Assembly (NCBI RefSeq): GCF_001445655.1
Contig: NZ_LNBE01000003.1
Coordinates: 744,001-808,000 of the forward strand
Direction of reading: 5' to 3'
Source of the DNA: Streptomyces roseifaciens
GTDB lineage: Bacteria; Actinomycetota; Actinomycetes; Streptomycetales; Streptomycetaceae
DNA length: 64,000 nucleotides
In this document: positions 17,013 through 24,963 of the stretch, one piece after another
Numbering within the stretch: the stretch's first letter is position 1
Layout of the letters: every line of letters starts with the position of its first letter
Made by a program: the position numbers and the translations under genes
The notes under the pieces: model-generated
Told to the model about the DNA's origin: nothing
Seen by the model: only the letters and a program-made list of their open reading frames with translations
Database searches by the model: none

Positions 17013-17996
17013 ATGACCTTCATCACGGCTGCCCACGAGCTGCTCGAGAGCGATGTCTACATCGATTTGCGGCCCACTCTCGGCATACCGCTCCACCTCA
17101 AATGCGAAGGTTTCAACTTCGCCGGATCCATAAAAATCGTCCCGGCCACGTGGATGGTCGCCACCGCGGAACGCGAGGGCGTCATCGGCCCCGACTCCAT
17201 TCTGATCGAGTCCTCTTCCGGCAATCTCGGCGTGGCCCTGGCCGTGACCGCCGCGTCGAAAGGGCTGCGCTTCGTCTGCGTCACCGACCCCAACTGCAAC
17301 CCCGCCACGGTCAACCTCATGCGGGCCCTCGGCGCCGAGGTCGTCATCGTCGGCGAACCCGATGCGACCGGCGGTTACCTGGCCGCCCGCAAGGCCCACG
17401 TGCGAAAGCGCTGCCGGGAGGACCCCGCCTACGTCTGGCTCAACCAGTACGAGAACCCGGCCAACTGGGCGGCGCACTACGAGAACACCGCCCCCTTCCT
17501 CGCCAAGCAGTTCCCCGACCTCGACACCCTGTTCATCGGCACGGGCACCGGAGGCACCCTCATGGGCTGTGCCCGCTACTTCCGCGAACACCGGCCTCAG
17601 GTTCGCATCATCGCCGTCGACAGCGTCGGCTCGGTCAGCTTCGCAGGCACCCCGGGGCCACGGCACATCCCCGGACTCGGCGCCGGCACCCCGATGCCGC
17701 TGATCGACCCGGAACTCACCGGCGACCTCGTCGACGAGGTCATCCGCGTCCACGAGATCGACACCATCCGCACCTGCCGCCGGCTCGCCGCGCGCGGGAT
17801 GCTCCTGGGCGGCTCCTCGGGGACGGTCGTCAGCGCCGCCTCCCGGTGGCTCGCCCGGCACCGCACCCCCGCCCACACCGCCGTCGCCATCGCCCCCGAC
17901 CTGGGGGAGCGCTACGTCGACACCATCTACGACGACACGTGGGTCACCCATCACTACGGCCACGAAGACGTCCACCCCATCCTGGAGAACCGTTGA
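17013..17996 (+). CDS. sbnA: SbnA-like N-(2-amino-2-carboxyethyl)-L-glutamate synthase (PLP)
   Basis: The 327-residue protein is a fold-type II PLP enzyme: the Schiff-base lysine is K41 in AGSIK, ESSSGNLG binds substrate, and GTGTGGTLMG binds the PLP phosphate. SbnA enzymes join O-phospho-L-serine and L-glutamate; the product is then split to L-2,3-diaminopropionate (Dap). It is the first gene of the operon and its stop overlaps the sbnB-like start by 4 bases. Dap feeds siderophores, peptide antibiotics and L-alanosine in known clusters. The following stand-alone NRPS genes favour the last. Confidence 0.9.
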   Translation: MTFITAAHELLESDVYIDLRPTLGIPLHLKCEGFNFAGSIKIVPATWMVATAEREGVIGPDSILIESSSGNLGVALAVTAASKGLRFVCVTDPNCNPATVNLMRALGAEVVIVGEPDATGGYLAARKAHVRKRCREDPAYVWLNQYENPANWAAHYENTAPFLAKQFPDLDTLFIGTGTGGTLMGCARYFREHRPQVRIIAVDSVGSVSFAGTPGPRHIPGLGAGTPMPLIDPELTGDLVDEVIRVHEIDTIRTCRRLAARGMLLGGSSGTVVSAASRWLARHRTPAHTAVAIAPDLGERYVDTIYDDTWVTHHYGHEDVHPILENR

Positions 17997-19063
17997 GCGA
18001 CCAGGCAGAAATCCCAGAATTCTCCGTCGTCCCGGGCCGCACGGTGCACCGGGTGCTCGACGGCCGGCAGCGGGAAATCACCGAACTCGTAGAAAAGGCC
18101 TACCTCCTGCACGGCGAGGCCCGCACCGTCAATCCGCCCTCGTACTTCCTGCGTTTCCCCGACCGGCCCACCGCCCGCATCATCGCCCTGCCCGCATCGG
18201 TCGGCGGCGACCGTCCGGTCGACGGCATCAAGTGGATATCCAGCTTTCCCGCCAACCTGGACCGCGGCATTCCACGGGCCTCCGCCGTCCTCGTTCTCAA
18301 CGACCCGGTCACGGGGTATCCGTACGCGTGCCTGGAAAGCTCCATCATCAGCGCCGTGCGCACCGCCGCATCCGCCGCGGTCGCGGCCCGGGCCCTTATC
18401 GGCGGGCGACCCGCACGCCGCGTGGGATATCTCGGCACCGGGCTCATCGCCCGCTATCTGCACACATACCTGTCCGCACTCGACCTGGCCCCCGAAGAAT
18501 TCGGCGTCCACGACCTTTCGGCGGATTACGCCCGCAGTTTCGCGGATTATCTGGGCAACAGCACCAGCACCAGCACCGGCACCGCGGCCGTACGGGTCCA
18601 CGATTCCGCCGAGGAACTCGTCCGCTCCTCCGACGTGGTCGTCTGCGCCACCACGGCGGCCGCGCCGCACCTCCTCGACCCCGCCTGGTTCGCCCACCAC
18701 CCGCTGGTGCTGCACGTGTCCCTGCGGGATCTCGGCACCGACGTCGTCCTCGACAGCGTCAACATCGTCGACGACGTCGAGCACGTCCTGAAGGCGAACA
18801 CCTCGGTCCACCTCGCCGAGCAACTGACCGGCGGCCGGGACTTCCTGGACGGCACGCTGTACGACGTCCTCACCGGCAGGACGGCCGTCCCCGACGACCG
18901 CACCGTGGTCTTCTCGCCCTTCGGCCTGGGCGTGCTCGACCTCGCGGTCGGCGAGCACGTCTTCACCCGGGCCCGGGAACTGGGCGGGCTCTCCGTGGTC
19001 GACGGGTTCTTCCACGACCTGGAGCGCCACGGCAGCCCGGGCACGGAGGCGGTGACCCGATGA
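17993..19063 (+). CDS. sbnB: SbnB-like N-(2-amino-2-carboxyethyl)-L-glutamate dehydrogenase
   Basis: The 356-residue protein belongs to the ornithine cyclodeaminase/mu-crystallin family. Visible are GIKWISSFPANL, the NAD-binding YLGTGLIARYL and the VVVCATTAA strand. SbnB oxidatively cleaves the SbnA product to Dap, 2-oxoglutarate and NADH. The TTG start inside the sbnA stop (TTGA) gives tight coupling. A short Ser/Thr repeat (NSTSTSTGT near 187) comes from a hexanucleotide run and probably lies in a surface loop. Together the pair gives a self-contained Dap supply. Confidence 0.9.
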   Translation: MSDQAEIPEFSVVPGRTVHRVLDGRQREITELVEKAYLLHGEARTVNPPSYFLRFPDRPTARIIALPASVGGDRPVDGIKWISSFPANLDRGIPRASAVLVLNDPVTGYPYACLESSIISAVRTAASAAVAARALIGGRPARRVGYLGTGLIARYLHTYLSALDLAPEEFGVHDLSADYARSFADYLGNSTSTSTGTAAVRVHDSAEELVRSSDVVVCATTAAAPHLLDPAWFAHHPLVLHVSLRDLGTDVVLDSVNIVDDVEHVLKANTSVHLAEQLTGGRDFLDGTLYDVLTGRTAVPDDRTVVFSPFGLGVLDLAVGEHVFTRARELGGLSVVDGFFHDLERHGSPGTEAVTR

Positions 19064-20781
19064 CGACGTCGCAGGACACGCAGCAGGACGCCGGGCGTGC
19101 GGTACGCGTACGCGCCGAACTCCCCCTGGCCCCCGGCACGGTGACCCGGGCGAACGCCCTGGCCCTGCGCAAGGCCCGGGACGCCGACACGCGGACGGGC
19201 GTGCTGGAGTACGTCATCCGGCACGCCGAGCAGGCCCCTGACCGTCCCGCCGTCAGCGAGGGCGAACGGACGCTGACCTACAGGGAGTTGCTGGAGCGGG
19301 TCGCCGCGATGCGGGACGCCCTGCTCTCCCGGGGCGTGCGCGCGGGCGACGTGGTCGCCGCCGTGGGCCCCCGCAGCACCGGCACGCCCGTCGTCTTCCT
19401 CGCGCTGGAGAGCCTGGGCGCCTCCTACCTGCCCATCGACCCGGGCTGGCCCGAGGTCCGGGTCCGGGACGTGCTCAACCGCAGCCGGGCCGCGCTGCTG
19501 CTGGACTACTCCGGTGCCGGCACTGCGGGCGAGGCCGGCGATGCGGGCAGCACCGCCGGTGCCGCGACCGCGGCCGCCGCGGCCGAGGGCACCCCCACGC
19601 TGCGACCGCCGGCCGAGGGCGCACCGGGGCCCGCCGCGCCCCTGCCCCGGAACACGGCCGACCGCTCCCGCGAAACCCGCTACACCATCTTCACCTCGGG
19701 AACCACCGGCCGCCCCAAGGGCGCCACGGTCGAGCACCAGGGCATGCTCAACCACCTCTGGGCCAAGGTCGCCGACCTGTCCCTGGGCCCGGACGACGTG
19801 GTGGCCTTCACGGCCCCGCTGGTGTTCGACATCTCGATCTGGCAGATGCTCTGCCCGCTCCTGACGGGCGGCCGGCTGGTGGTCGTCGACGACAGCGCCA
19901 TGCGCTTCCCGCGATGGCTCGTCGGCACCCTCGACACCGAGGGCGTGACGGTCGTCGAACTCGTCCCCACCGTCGTCGGCTGGCTCGTCGACGAGGCCCG
20001 GCGCCTGGGCGGCGGACTGCTGCAGCGGCTGCGCTGGCTGCTGTCCACCGGCGAGGAGCTCCACCCCGCCGTGGCGGCACGGGTCCTCGACGGCCTCCCG
20101 CACGTGGCCGTGGTCAACGCCTACGGGCCCACCGAGTGCTCCGACGACGTCACCCACCACCTGGTGACCTCCGCCGACCTCGCACGCCCCCGGCTCCCGG
20201 TCGGCTCACCCGTCGTCAACACCGCGCTCTACCTGCTGGTGCACGGCGCGGACGGCACGTGGCGGGCGGCCGAACCGGGGGAGAGCGGCGAGCTGTTCGT
20301 CGGCGGGACCGGCGTCGGGCTCGGCTACCTCAACGACCCCGGCACCACCGACCGCGCGTTCTTCCTCGACCCCTTCGACCCGGCCTCGGCGACCGGGCGG
20401 CTCTACCGCACCGGCGACCTCGCGCGCTTCGACGAGGGGCTCGTGCACTACCTCGGCCGCGGCGACCGGCAGGTGAAGGTCGCCGGTGTGCGCATGGAGC
20501 TCGACGAGATCGAAGCCGTCCTGAGCCGGCACCCCGCCGTCGACAAGTGCGCCGTCACGGTGTCCGGCGAGGGCGACCTCGCCGAGCTGGTCGCCCACTA
20601 CTGCCTGCGCAGCCCGGTGACGCCGGAGGTGCTGGAGGAAGTCCTGGGCGCGGCCCTGCCCCTGCCGATGGTGCCGCGGCGCTGGCGGGAGTGGGACGCA
20701 CTGCCCCTCACGCACAACGGAAAGATCGACCACCGGTCGCTGCAGGCGGCCGCCGCCACTCCCCGGAAAGAGGCGCGATGA
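19060..20781 (+). CDS. Stand-alone NRPS adenylation enzyme, probably Dap-activating
   Basis: The 573-residue protein is an adenylation domain alone, without condensation or carrier domain. Core motifs are present: A3 FTSGTTGRPKG, A4 FDISIWQM, A5 NAYGPTE, A7 YRTGDL, A8 GRGDRQVKVAGVRMELDEIE and A10 with the catalytic lysine in HNGKID. An Ala/Gly/Pro-rich insertion before A3 (about 150-205) is unusual. Overlap with sbnB, and the free carrier protein downstream, suggest it activates L-Dap as aminoacyl-AMP and loads it on that carrier, as described for L-alanosine biosynthesis. Substrate specificity is inferred from context only. Confidence 0.87.
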   Translation: MTTSQDTQQDAGRAVRVRAELPLAPGTVTRANALALRKARDADTRTGVLEYVIRHAEQAPDRPAVSEGERTLTYRELLERVAAMRDALLSRGVRAGDVVAAVGPRSTGTPVVFLALESLGASYLPIDPGWPEVRVRDVLNRSRAALLLDYSGAGTAGEAGDAGSTAGAATAAAAAEGTPTLRPPAEGAPGPAAPLPRNTADRSRETRYTIFTSGTTGRPKGATVEHQGMLNHLWAKVADLSLGPDDVVAFTAPLVFDISIWQMLCPLLTGGRLVVVDDSAMRFPRWLVGTLDTEGVTVVELVPTVVGWLVDEARRLGGGLLQRLRWLLSTGEELHPAVAARVLDGLPHVAVVNAYGPTECSDDVTHHLVTSADLARPRLPVGSPVVNTALYLLVHGADGTWRAAEPGESGELFVGGTGVGLGYLNDPGTTDRAFFLDPFDPASATGRLYRTGDLARFDEGLVHYLGRGDRQVKVAGVRMELDEIEAVLSRHPAVDKCAVTVSGEGDLAELVAHYCLRSPVTPEVLEEVLGAALPLPMVPRRWREWDALPLTHNGKIDHRSLQAAAATPRKEAR

Positions 20782-21992
20782 CCACGGCAGCCGTGAAGAA
20801 GACGACGTCCCCCGCGGACGGCGGCGGACCGGCGGGCGGCACACCGAGCCTCGCGGAACGGGCCGCCTCCGTGGCCCGCGTCGCCGAACAGGACCTCGCC
20901 CGCACCGAACGCGACGCGGTCTTCCCCGAGCAGGCGCTCGCGGAGATGCGCCGGACCGGGCTGCTCGGCCTCCTCGTGCCCGCCGCCGACGGGGGCCTCG
21001 GCGGCACCCTCGCCGACCTCGTCGACGTCAGCATGATCCTGGGGCGCACCGACATGTCCGTGGCGATGATCTTCGCGATGCACTGCCAGCAGTCGGAGGC
21101 GATCGTGCGCTACGCGGCCTCGCCCCTGCGCGAGGAGCTGCTGCCCCTGCTGGCGTCCGGAGAGCTCTACCTGGCCTCGGTCACCACCGAACCCGGCAAG
21201 GGCGGCCACCTGTTCAGGTCGTACGCTCCGATGCGCGAGGCCGGCGGGGCCCTGGAGATCGACCGGACCGCGCCGATCGTCACCGGCGGCACCATGGCGG
21301 ACGGCTTCCTCATCACGATGCGCAGCCCGGAGGCCACCGCGGACCATCACGTCTCCCTCGTCTACGCACACCGCCGGCAGCTGCGCGTGGAGACCGCCGG
21401 GCAGTGGTGCCCGATGGGCATGCGCGCCAGCCACAGCCTCCCGCTGACCCTCACCGGCACCGTTCCCGCCCACCAGGTGCTCGGCGAGCACGGCGCCTTC
21501 CACCGGATCGCCCAGGGGGTGTTCGGCCCGCTGGCCCACCTCGGCTGGTCGGCGGCCTGGCTGGGGACGGCCTGCGGGGCCCTGTCCCGGGTCCTGCACC
21601 TGCTGCGCGACCCCAAGGTCCGCAAACGGTTCGACCTCGGCTCGGAGCTGTTCCTGACCCGGCTGTCCCGCTCCCGGCAGCGGCTCGACGGCGTCCACGC
21701 CCTGCTGCGCCGCACGCAGGAGCTGGTCGCGGGGGAGACGGACCTGTCCGCCCCGGGCATCCAGCTGCTGCTGAACAACCTCAAGATCACCGCCGCCGAG
21801 GAGTGCCACGCGGCCGTGAACGACCTCGTCGATGCCGTCGGCCTGCGCCACGGCTACCTCCAGGACTCGCCGACCCGGCTGGAGAAGTCCCTGCGCGACC
21901 TGCGCTCGGCGGCGCTGAACTACAGCAACGACCGCCTGCACCTGGCGGACGGGCAGCTGTGCCTGCTCGACCCGGACGTGAACTTCGCCTGA
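20778..21992 (+). CDS. Acyl-CoA-dehydrogenase-fold flavoenzyme, candidate Dap N-oxygenase
   Basis: The 404-residue protein has the ACAD fold: an N-terminal helical domain with LVPAADGGLGG, a middle beta domain with VTTEPGKGGHLF, and a C-terminal four-helix bundle. ACAD-fold proteins in natural-product clusters often act as flavin monooxygenases that N-hydroxylate amines. Here the overlap with the adenylation gene and an FMN reductase at the cluster end suggest N-oxidation of carrier-bound Dap. Alternatively it could desaturate the thioester. No other N-monooxygenase candidate occurs in the cluster. Confidence 0.82.
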   Translation: MTTAAVKKTTSPADGGGPAGGTPSLAERAASVARVAEQDLARTERDAVFPEQALAEMRRTGLLGLLVPAADGGLGGTLADLVDVSMILGRTDMSVAMIFAMHCQQSEAIVRYAASPLREELLPLLASGELYLASVTTEPGKGGHLFRSYAPMREAGGALEIDRTAPIVTGGTMADGFLITMRSPEATADHHVSLVYAHRRQLRVETAGQWCPMGMRASHSLPLTLTGTVPAHQVLGEHGAFHRIAQGVFGPLAHLGWSAAWLGTACGALSRVLHLLRDPKVRKRFDLGSELFLTRLSRSRQRLDGVHALLRRTQELVAGETDLSAPGIQLLLNNLKITAAEECHAAVNDLVDAVGLRHGYLQDSPTRLEKSLRDLRSAALNYSNDRLHLADGQLCLLDPDVNFA

Positions 21993-22190
21993 TCCGCCCG
22001 CGGGCAGCCTGCCCGCGGTGTGCCGGCGCGCCACGGAGCGGCCCGTGAAGGCCGCCCGGACGTCTCCGCGCCCGCCCTTCCCCGTGCGCACGGCGCTCGC
22101 CTGCGCCACTTCCCGGCCGTACGCCGACCGGTTTCCCGCACCCCTTGGCCGGCACCCCCTTTCCGCGCCCTCCGCCGCGCCGGAAAGGAA

Positions 22191-22222
22191 ATGCGGCGAT
22201 GCGGTGATGCGGCGATGCGGAA
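22191..22222 (+). repeat. 8-base tandem repeat in the ACAD/GAF gap
   Basis: Four perfect-register copies of ATGCGGNN (a fifth is degenerate) lie in the 379-base gap between the flavoenzyme and the GAF gene. The rest of that gap holds no gene I can support. The last 90 bases become AT-richer toward the GAF start, consistent with an internal promoter and leader. Confidence 0.65.
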
Positions 22223-22371
22223 ATGCCGCACCGTCATGCCTTCATGCTGTGCGGTAAATGAAATCGCCGATCCGGTGAAAAGCCCGGATGAAATCCTTGT
22301 GCCGGCCGGGGAAATCCCGTTAACTTCGAATCACGAACCCCACCCGAACCGAAATCTTCGAGGGACCCAAC

Positions 22372-22944
22372 ATGCCCGGAAGCAGCACGGAAAACTCGAC
22401 CGAGAATTGGACGACCGCTCTGCGCTACATTGCAGGGCGAAAGGCCGCCGAGGAGTCCCTGGGATTTCTCGCCCACATCGGCGCCACCGTGCGCGGCACG
22501 GCCGGCGCGGCGGACGTCGTACCGGCGGCGGCCAAGGCGTGCGTCCCCTTCATGGCCTCGGCGGTCTCGCTGGACGCTCCGGCGACGCACTCCGGGCCCG
22601 TCGTCCAGTCCCCGCCCGAGTTCTCGGCGGCGCTGGACGGCGTACGCGCCCTGGCCCTGCAGGGCTCCGGCCCCCAGCTCGTGATCAGCGGGCACGAGGG
22701 GCTGGTCAAGCAGGCGGACCCGGCCCACCTCGACCTGCTGCGCGAGTGGCGGGCCGACTCCGCGGTGGCCCTCTCGCTGGACTACCGGGGCGTCCCCGGT
22801 GGCCACCTCGTCCTCGTGAGGGGCGAGGCGCACCGCCGGGGCCCGCTCGGCCCGGGCGACCTCGCCCTCGTCTCCGAAGTGGCCGACCGGATCGCGGCGT
22901 TCAACGCCTTCGCCACGCACGCGGCGGCCGGGGCGGGCCGGTAA
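22372..22944 (+). CDS. GAF-domain-like protein
   Basis: The 190-residue protein has a GAF-like alternation: VPAAAKACVPFMASAVSLD, VRALALQGSGPQLVIS, DSAVALSLDYRGVPGGHLVLVRGE and a closing amphipathic helix (DLALVSEVADRIAAF). It has no kinase, cyclase or DNA-binding domain. GAF domains bind small molecules, sometimes haem or NO, but I see no diagnostic haem ligand. It sits between the flavoenzyme and carrier-protein genes. A small sensor or chaperone for a reactive intermediate is possible; catalytic function cannot be excluded. Confidence 0.7.
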   Translation: MPGSSTENSTENWTTALRYIAGRKAAEESLGFLAHIGATVRGTAGAADVVPAAAKACVPFMASAVSLDAPATHSGPVVQSPPEFSAALDGVRALALQGSGPQLVISGHEGLVKQADPAHLDLLREWRADSAVALSLDYRGVPGGHLVLVRGEAHRRGPLGPGDLALVSEVADRIAAFNAFATHAAAGAGR

Positions 22945-22990
22945 TCCCGTACGCGGGTGTCAGACAGTCGAACAGAATAAGGAGCGGTTT

Positions 22991-23224
22991 ATGCCGGCGA
23001 GCTGGACAGATGTGCGCTCCTGGATCCTCGAACGCAATCCCGACCTGACGGACCTGGACCAGGAAACCGACATCATCGAGACGCGGATCATCAATTCCCT
23101 GCAGTTCGTGGAGCTCGTCCTCTACGTCGAGGAACTGCGCGGCACGATGCTCCAGTCCAACGAGGTCGATCTCGATGCCTTCCGCACCCTCAAGGGCATC
23201 GAGAAGAACTTCCTCCATGTCTGA
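22991..23224 (+). CDS. Free-standing acyl/peptidyl carrier protein
   Basis: The 77-residue protein has the carrier-domain pattern with the phosphopantetheine serine S36 in INSLQFVEL, preceded by an acidic helix. AGGAGCGG lies just upstream of the ATG. The stop is inside the thioesterase gene (8-base overlap). In the L-alanosine pathway Dap is loaded onto a stand-alone PCP, and this is the matching gene. The usual GxDS motif is replaced by INSL, seen in some small amino-acid carrier proteins. Confidence 0.88.
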   Translation: MPASWTDVRSWILERNPDLTDLDQETDIIETRIINSLQFVELVLYVEELRGTMLQSNEVDLDAFRTLKGIEKNFLHV

Positions 23225-23972
23225 ACGGGCCTGTGTCGTGCAGGGGAGCCTCGAAGAGGCCGCCGACGTCGTGGTCTTCCTGCCGCCGGCAGGCAGCGTC
23301 ACGTCGCCGTACCTCCCGATAGGGTCCCGGCTGCCGGCCACGCTGCCGGCGGTGCACTGCGAAATACCCGGCCGCGGCCGCCTGGTGCACGACGAGGCAC
23401 CCGCCTCCGTGCACGGCGCCGTGGGCCGCTGGGCCGGCGAACTCGCCGCGCTGCTCCCCGGACGACGGCTCCACGTGTTCGGCCACAGCCTGGGAGCGCT
23501 GTTCGCGTACGAGCTCACGGCCCTGTTCGAAGCCCGGCCCGACAGCGGGGCCGAAGTCGCCACACTGCTCGTCTCCGGCTCCCGCGAGCCGGGCAGTGCG
23601 CCCCGTTCCCTGGTGGTCCACGCGTTCGCGGCCCTGCGCCGGGAACAGCGGCCGGCGGACCGGGAGGGCGACGCCGAGGGCGCCCGCCTGCTGGAGGACC
23701 TCCGGATGCGCCGGGAACACCGGACCACCGGGCAGCGGCTCCGTGCGCCCCTCGCACTGTTCTGCGGACGTGCCGACGCATTCGCCCGGCCCGCGGAAAT
23801 GCTCGAATGGAAACGCTTTACCGGCGGCCCTTTTCTGGGAATGTTTACATTCGACGGCGGACATGATTACCATCTGTCCGGCCGGCAGGAAATAGCCGCG
23901 GCAATCAGCGGAATCGTGAATCGTCATCCGAATTCGAATTCAGAAGACCTGGGAGTCAGAAATGACGGCTGA
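23217..23972 (+). CDS. Type II thioesterase (alpha/beta hydrolase)
   Basis: The 251-residue protein has the nucleophile motif GHSLG (S91), an oxyanion-side FLPPAGS near 21-27, and a C-terminal histidine in GGHDYHL. It resembles type II thioesterases (GrsT/RifR type). In this context it probably releases the modified amino acid from the carrier protein or edits mis-primed carriers. The start overlaps the carrier gene, and the end overlaps the PAS gene by 11 bases, so the three are translated as a block. Confidence 0.87.
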   Translation: MSERACVVQGSLEEAADVVVFLPPAGSVTSPYLPIGSRLPATLPAVHCEIPGRGRLVHDEAPASVHGAVGRWAGELAALLPGRRLHVFGHSLGALFAYELTALFEARPDSGAEVATLLVSGSREPGSAPRSLVVHAFAALRREQRPADREGDAEGARLLEDLRMRREHRTTGQRLRAPLALFCGRADAFARPAEMLEWKRFTGGPFLGMFTFDGGHDYHLSGRQEIAAAISGIVNRHPNSNSEDLGVRNDG

Positions 23973-24825
23973 AAACGTCACCATCCCCTCCACCGACCAG
24001 CTGATCGACGTCATCGGGAACAGCTCGGTGGGCATCGCGGTCACCGACGGCTCGGGCGCCGTCGTCCTGCACAACAAGGCGCTCTCCGTCCTCATGGGCG
24101 GGGAGACCGCTCACCTCGGCGAGCGGATCCTGTCCGGCGGTGCGGGCGAGGACCTGGCCGGGCTGCTGGAGCGGCTGAAGAAGGACGGCCGGATCGAGCA
24201 CGCCGCGGTCACCTTCCGCAGCTCCGACGGGAAGGACCGGGCGGCCCGCGTCAACGCGGTGCTGACGGGCGAGGGCGCCGGCACCCGCATCCACTGGGTG
24301 AGCCGCCCGGAGCTCGGCGAGCGCCTGCCGGTCTCCAGCACCAGCACCGCGGACGCGGCCCTGTCCGACGCCACGGCCTGGATCCGCGCGGTCGACGAGT
24401 GCGCCCACCCGTCCCTGGCCCCGGCCAAGGACAACGAAGCGGTGATGCGCGAGTTCTACCAGGTGGCGCCGGTGGCGATCCACCTGATCGGGGTCAACGG
24501 CAACGTCATGCACGCCAACCCCGCGGACGTCGCCCTGGTCGACTACACCGCCACGCCGACCGAGTACGTCGGCGGCCACATCCGCAAGATCTACGAGGAC
24601 CAGGGCCTGCTCGACGACTTCCTCTCCCGCTGGGACGAGGACTCGCCGATCATCAACTTCCGGGCGAACTTCGTCACCAAGGACGGGGAGCCGCGGCCGG
24701 TGCTGATCTTCTCGACGGCGCAGGCCGAGGGCGGCAGCGTCAGCAACACCCGCTGCTTCGTCTTCAACGACCCCGAGCCGGGCCGCGCCCGCGACACCAT
24801 CAGCGCGTTCGGCTGGCCGGCCTGA
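23962..24825 (+). CDS. Double PAS-domain protein, no output domain
   Basis: The 287-residue protein has two PAS-like domains (about 14-112 and 162-268). The first starts IGNSSVGIAVTDGSGAVVLHNKA; the second contains QVAPVAIHLIGVNGNVMHANPAD and ends with strands PRPVLIF and NTRCFVF. There is no kinase, GGDEF or DNA-binding domain, so it is not a conventional signal transducer. Candidate ligand residues in the second domain are H174, H184 and H206. Its place in the core operon suggests a direct role, perhaps haem or NO binding for N-N bond formation; this is inference. A strong terminator follows at once. Confidence 0.75.
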   Translation: MTAENVTIPSTDQLIDVIGNSSVGIAVTDGSGAVVLHNKALSVLMGGETAHLGERILSGGAGEDLAGLLERLKKDGRIEHAAVTFRSSDGKDRAARVNAVLTGEGAGTRIHWVSRPELGERLPVSSTSTADAALSDATAWIRAVDECAHPSLAPAKDNEAVMREFYQVAPVAIHLIGVNGNVMHANPADVALVDYTATPTEYVGGHIRKIYEDQGLLDDFLSRWDEDSPIINFRANFVTKDGEPRPVLIFSTAQAEGGSVSNTRCFVFNDPEPGRARDTISAFGWPA

Positions 24826-24830
24826 TCACC

Positions 24831-24871
24831 GGGCGGGCGGGGCGCGGCATCCCACCGCGCCCCGCCCGCCC
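24831..24871 (+). terminator. Strong terminator after the core N-N biosynthesis operon
   Basis: Perfect 17-base GC-only arms with a 7-base loop begin 6 bases after the PAS gene stop, followed by GTCCTTT. It separates the Dap/carrier-protein operon from the nitrate genes. The next 90 bases contain short direct repeats (CGATTCG and TCCCGAT twice each) and probably the promoter of the transporter gene. Confidence 0.85.
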
Positions 24872-24963
24872 GTCCTTTACCGCACATCCGTTGCCGCACG
24901 TCTCGATTCGTATGTCCCGATTCGCTTATCACGCATCCCGATCTGTGGGGGAAGGAATATCCG

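Noticed and set aside
22018..22257. Small 79-residue protein in the gap before the GAF gene
   Set aside because: It has Arg/Pro/Ala-rich composition typical of chance frames in high-GC DNA and spans the 8-base repeat; no ribosome site or family pattern.
17013..23972. Staphyloferrin-type or other siderophore cluster, because of SbnA/SbnB homologues
   Set aside because: No IucA/IucC-type siderophore synthetase, ferric-siderophore uptake gene or iron-box was seen, and the free carrier protein, ACAD-fold and PAS genes are not part of that pathway.
17013..23972. Viomycin/capreomycin-type peptide antibiotic
   Set aside because: No multi-domain NRPS, condensation domain or arginine hydroxylase is present; only one lone adenylation domain and one carrier protein.
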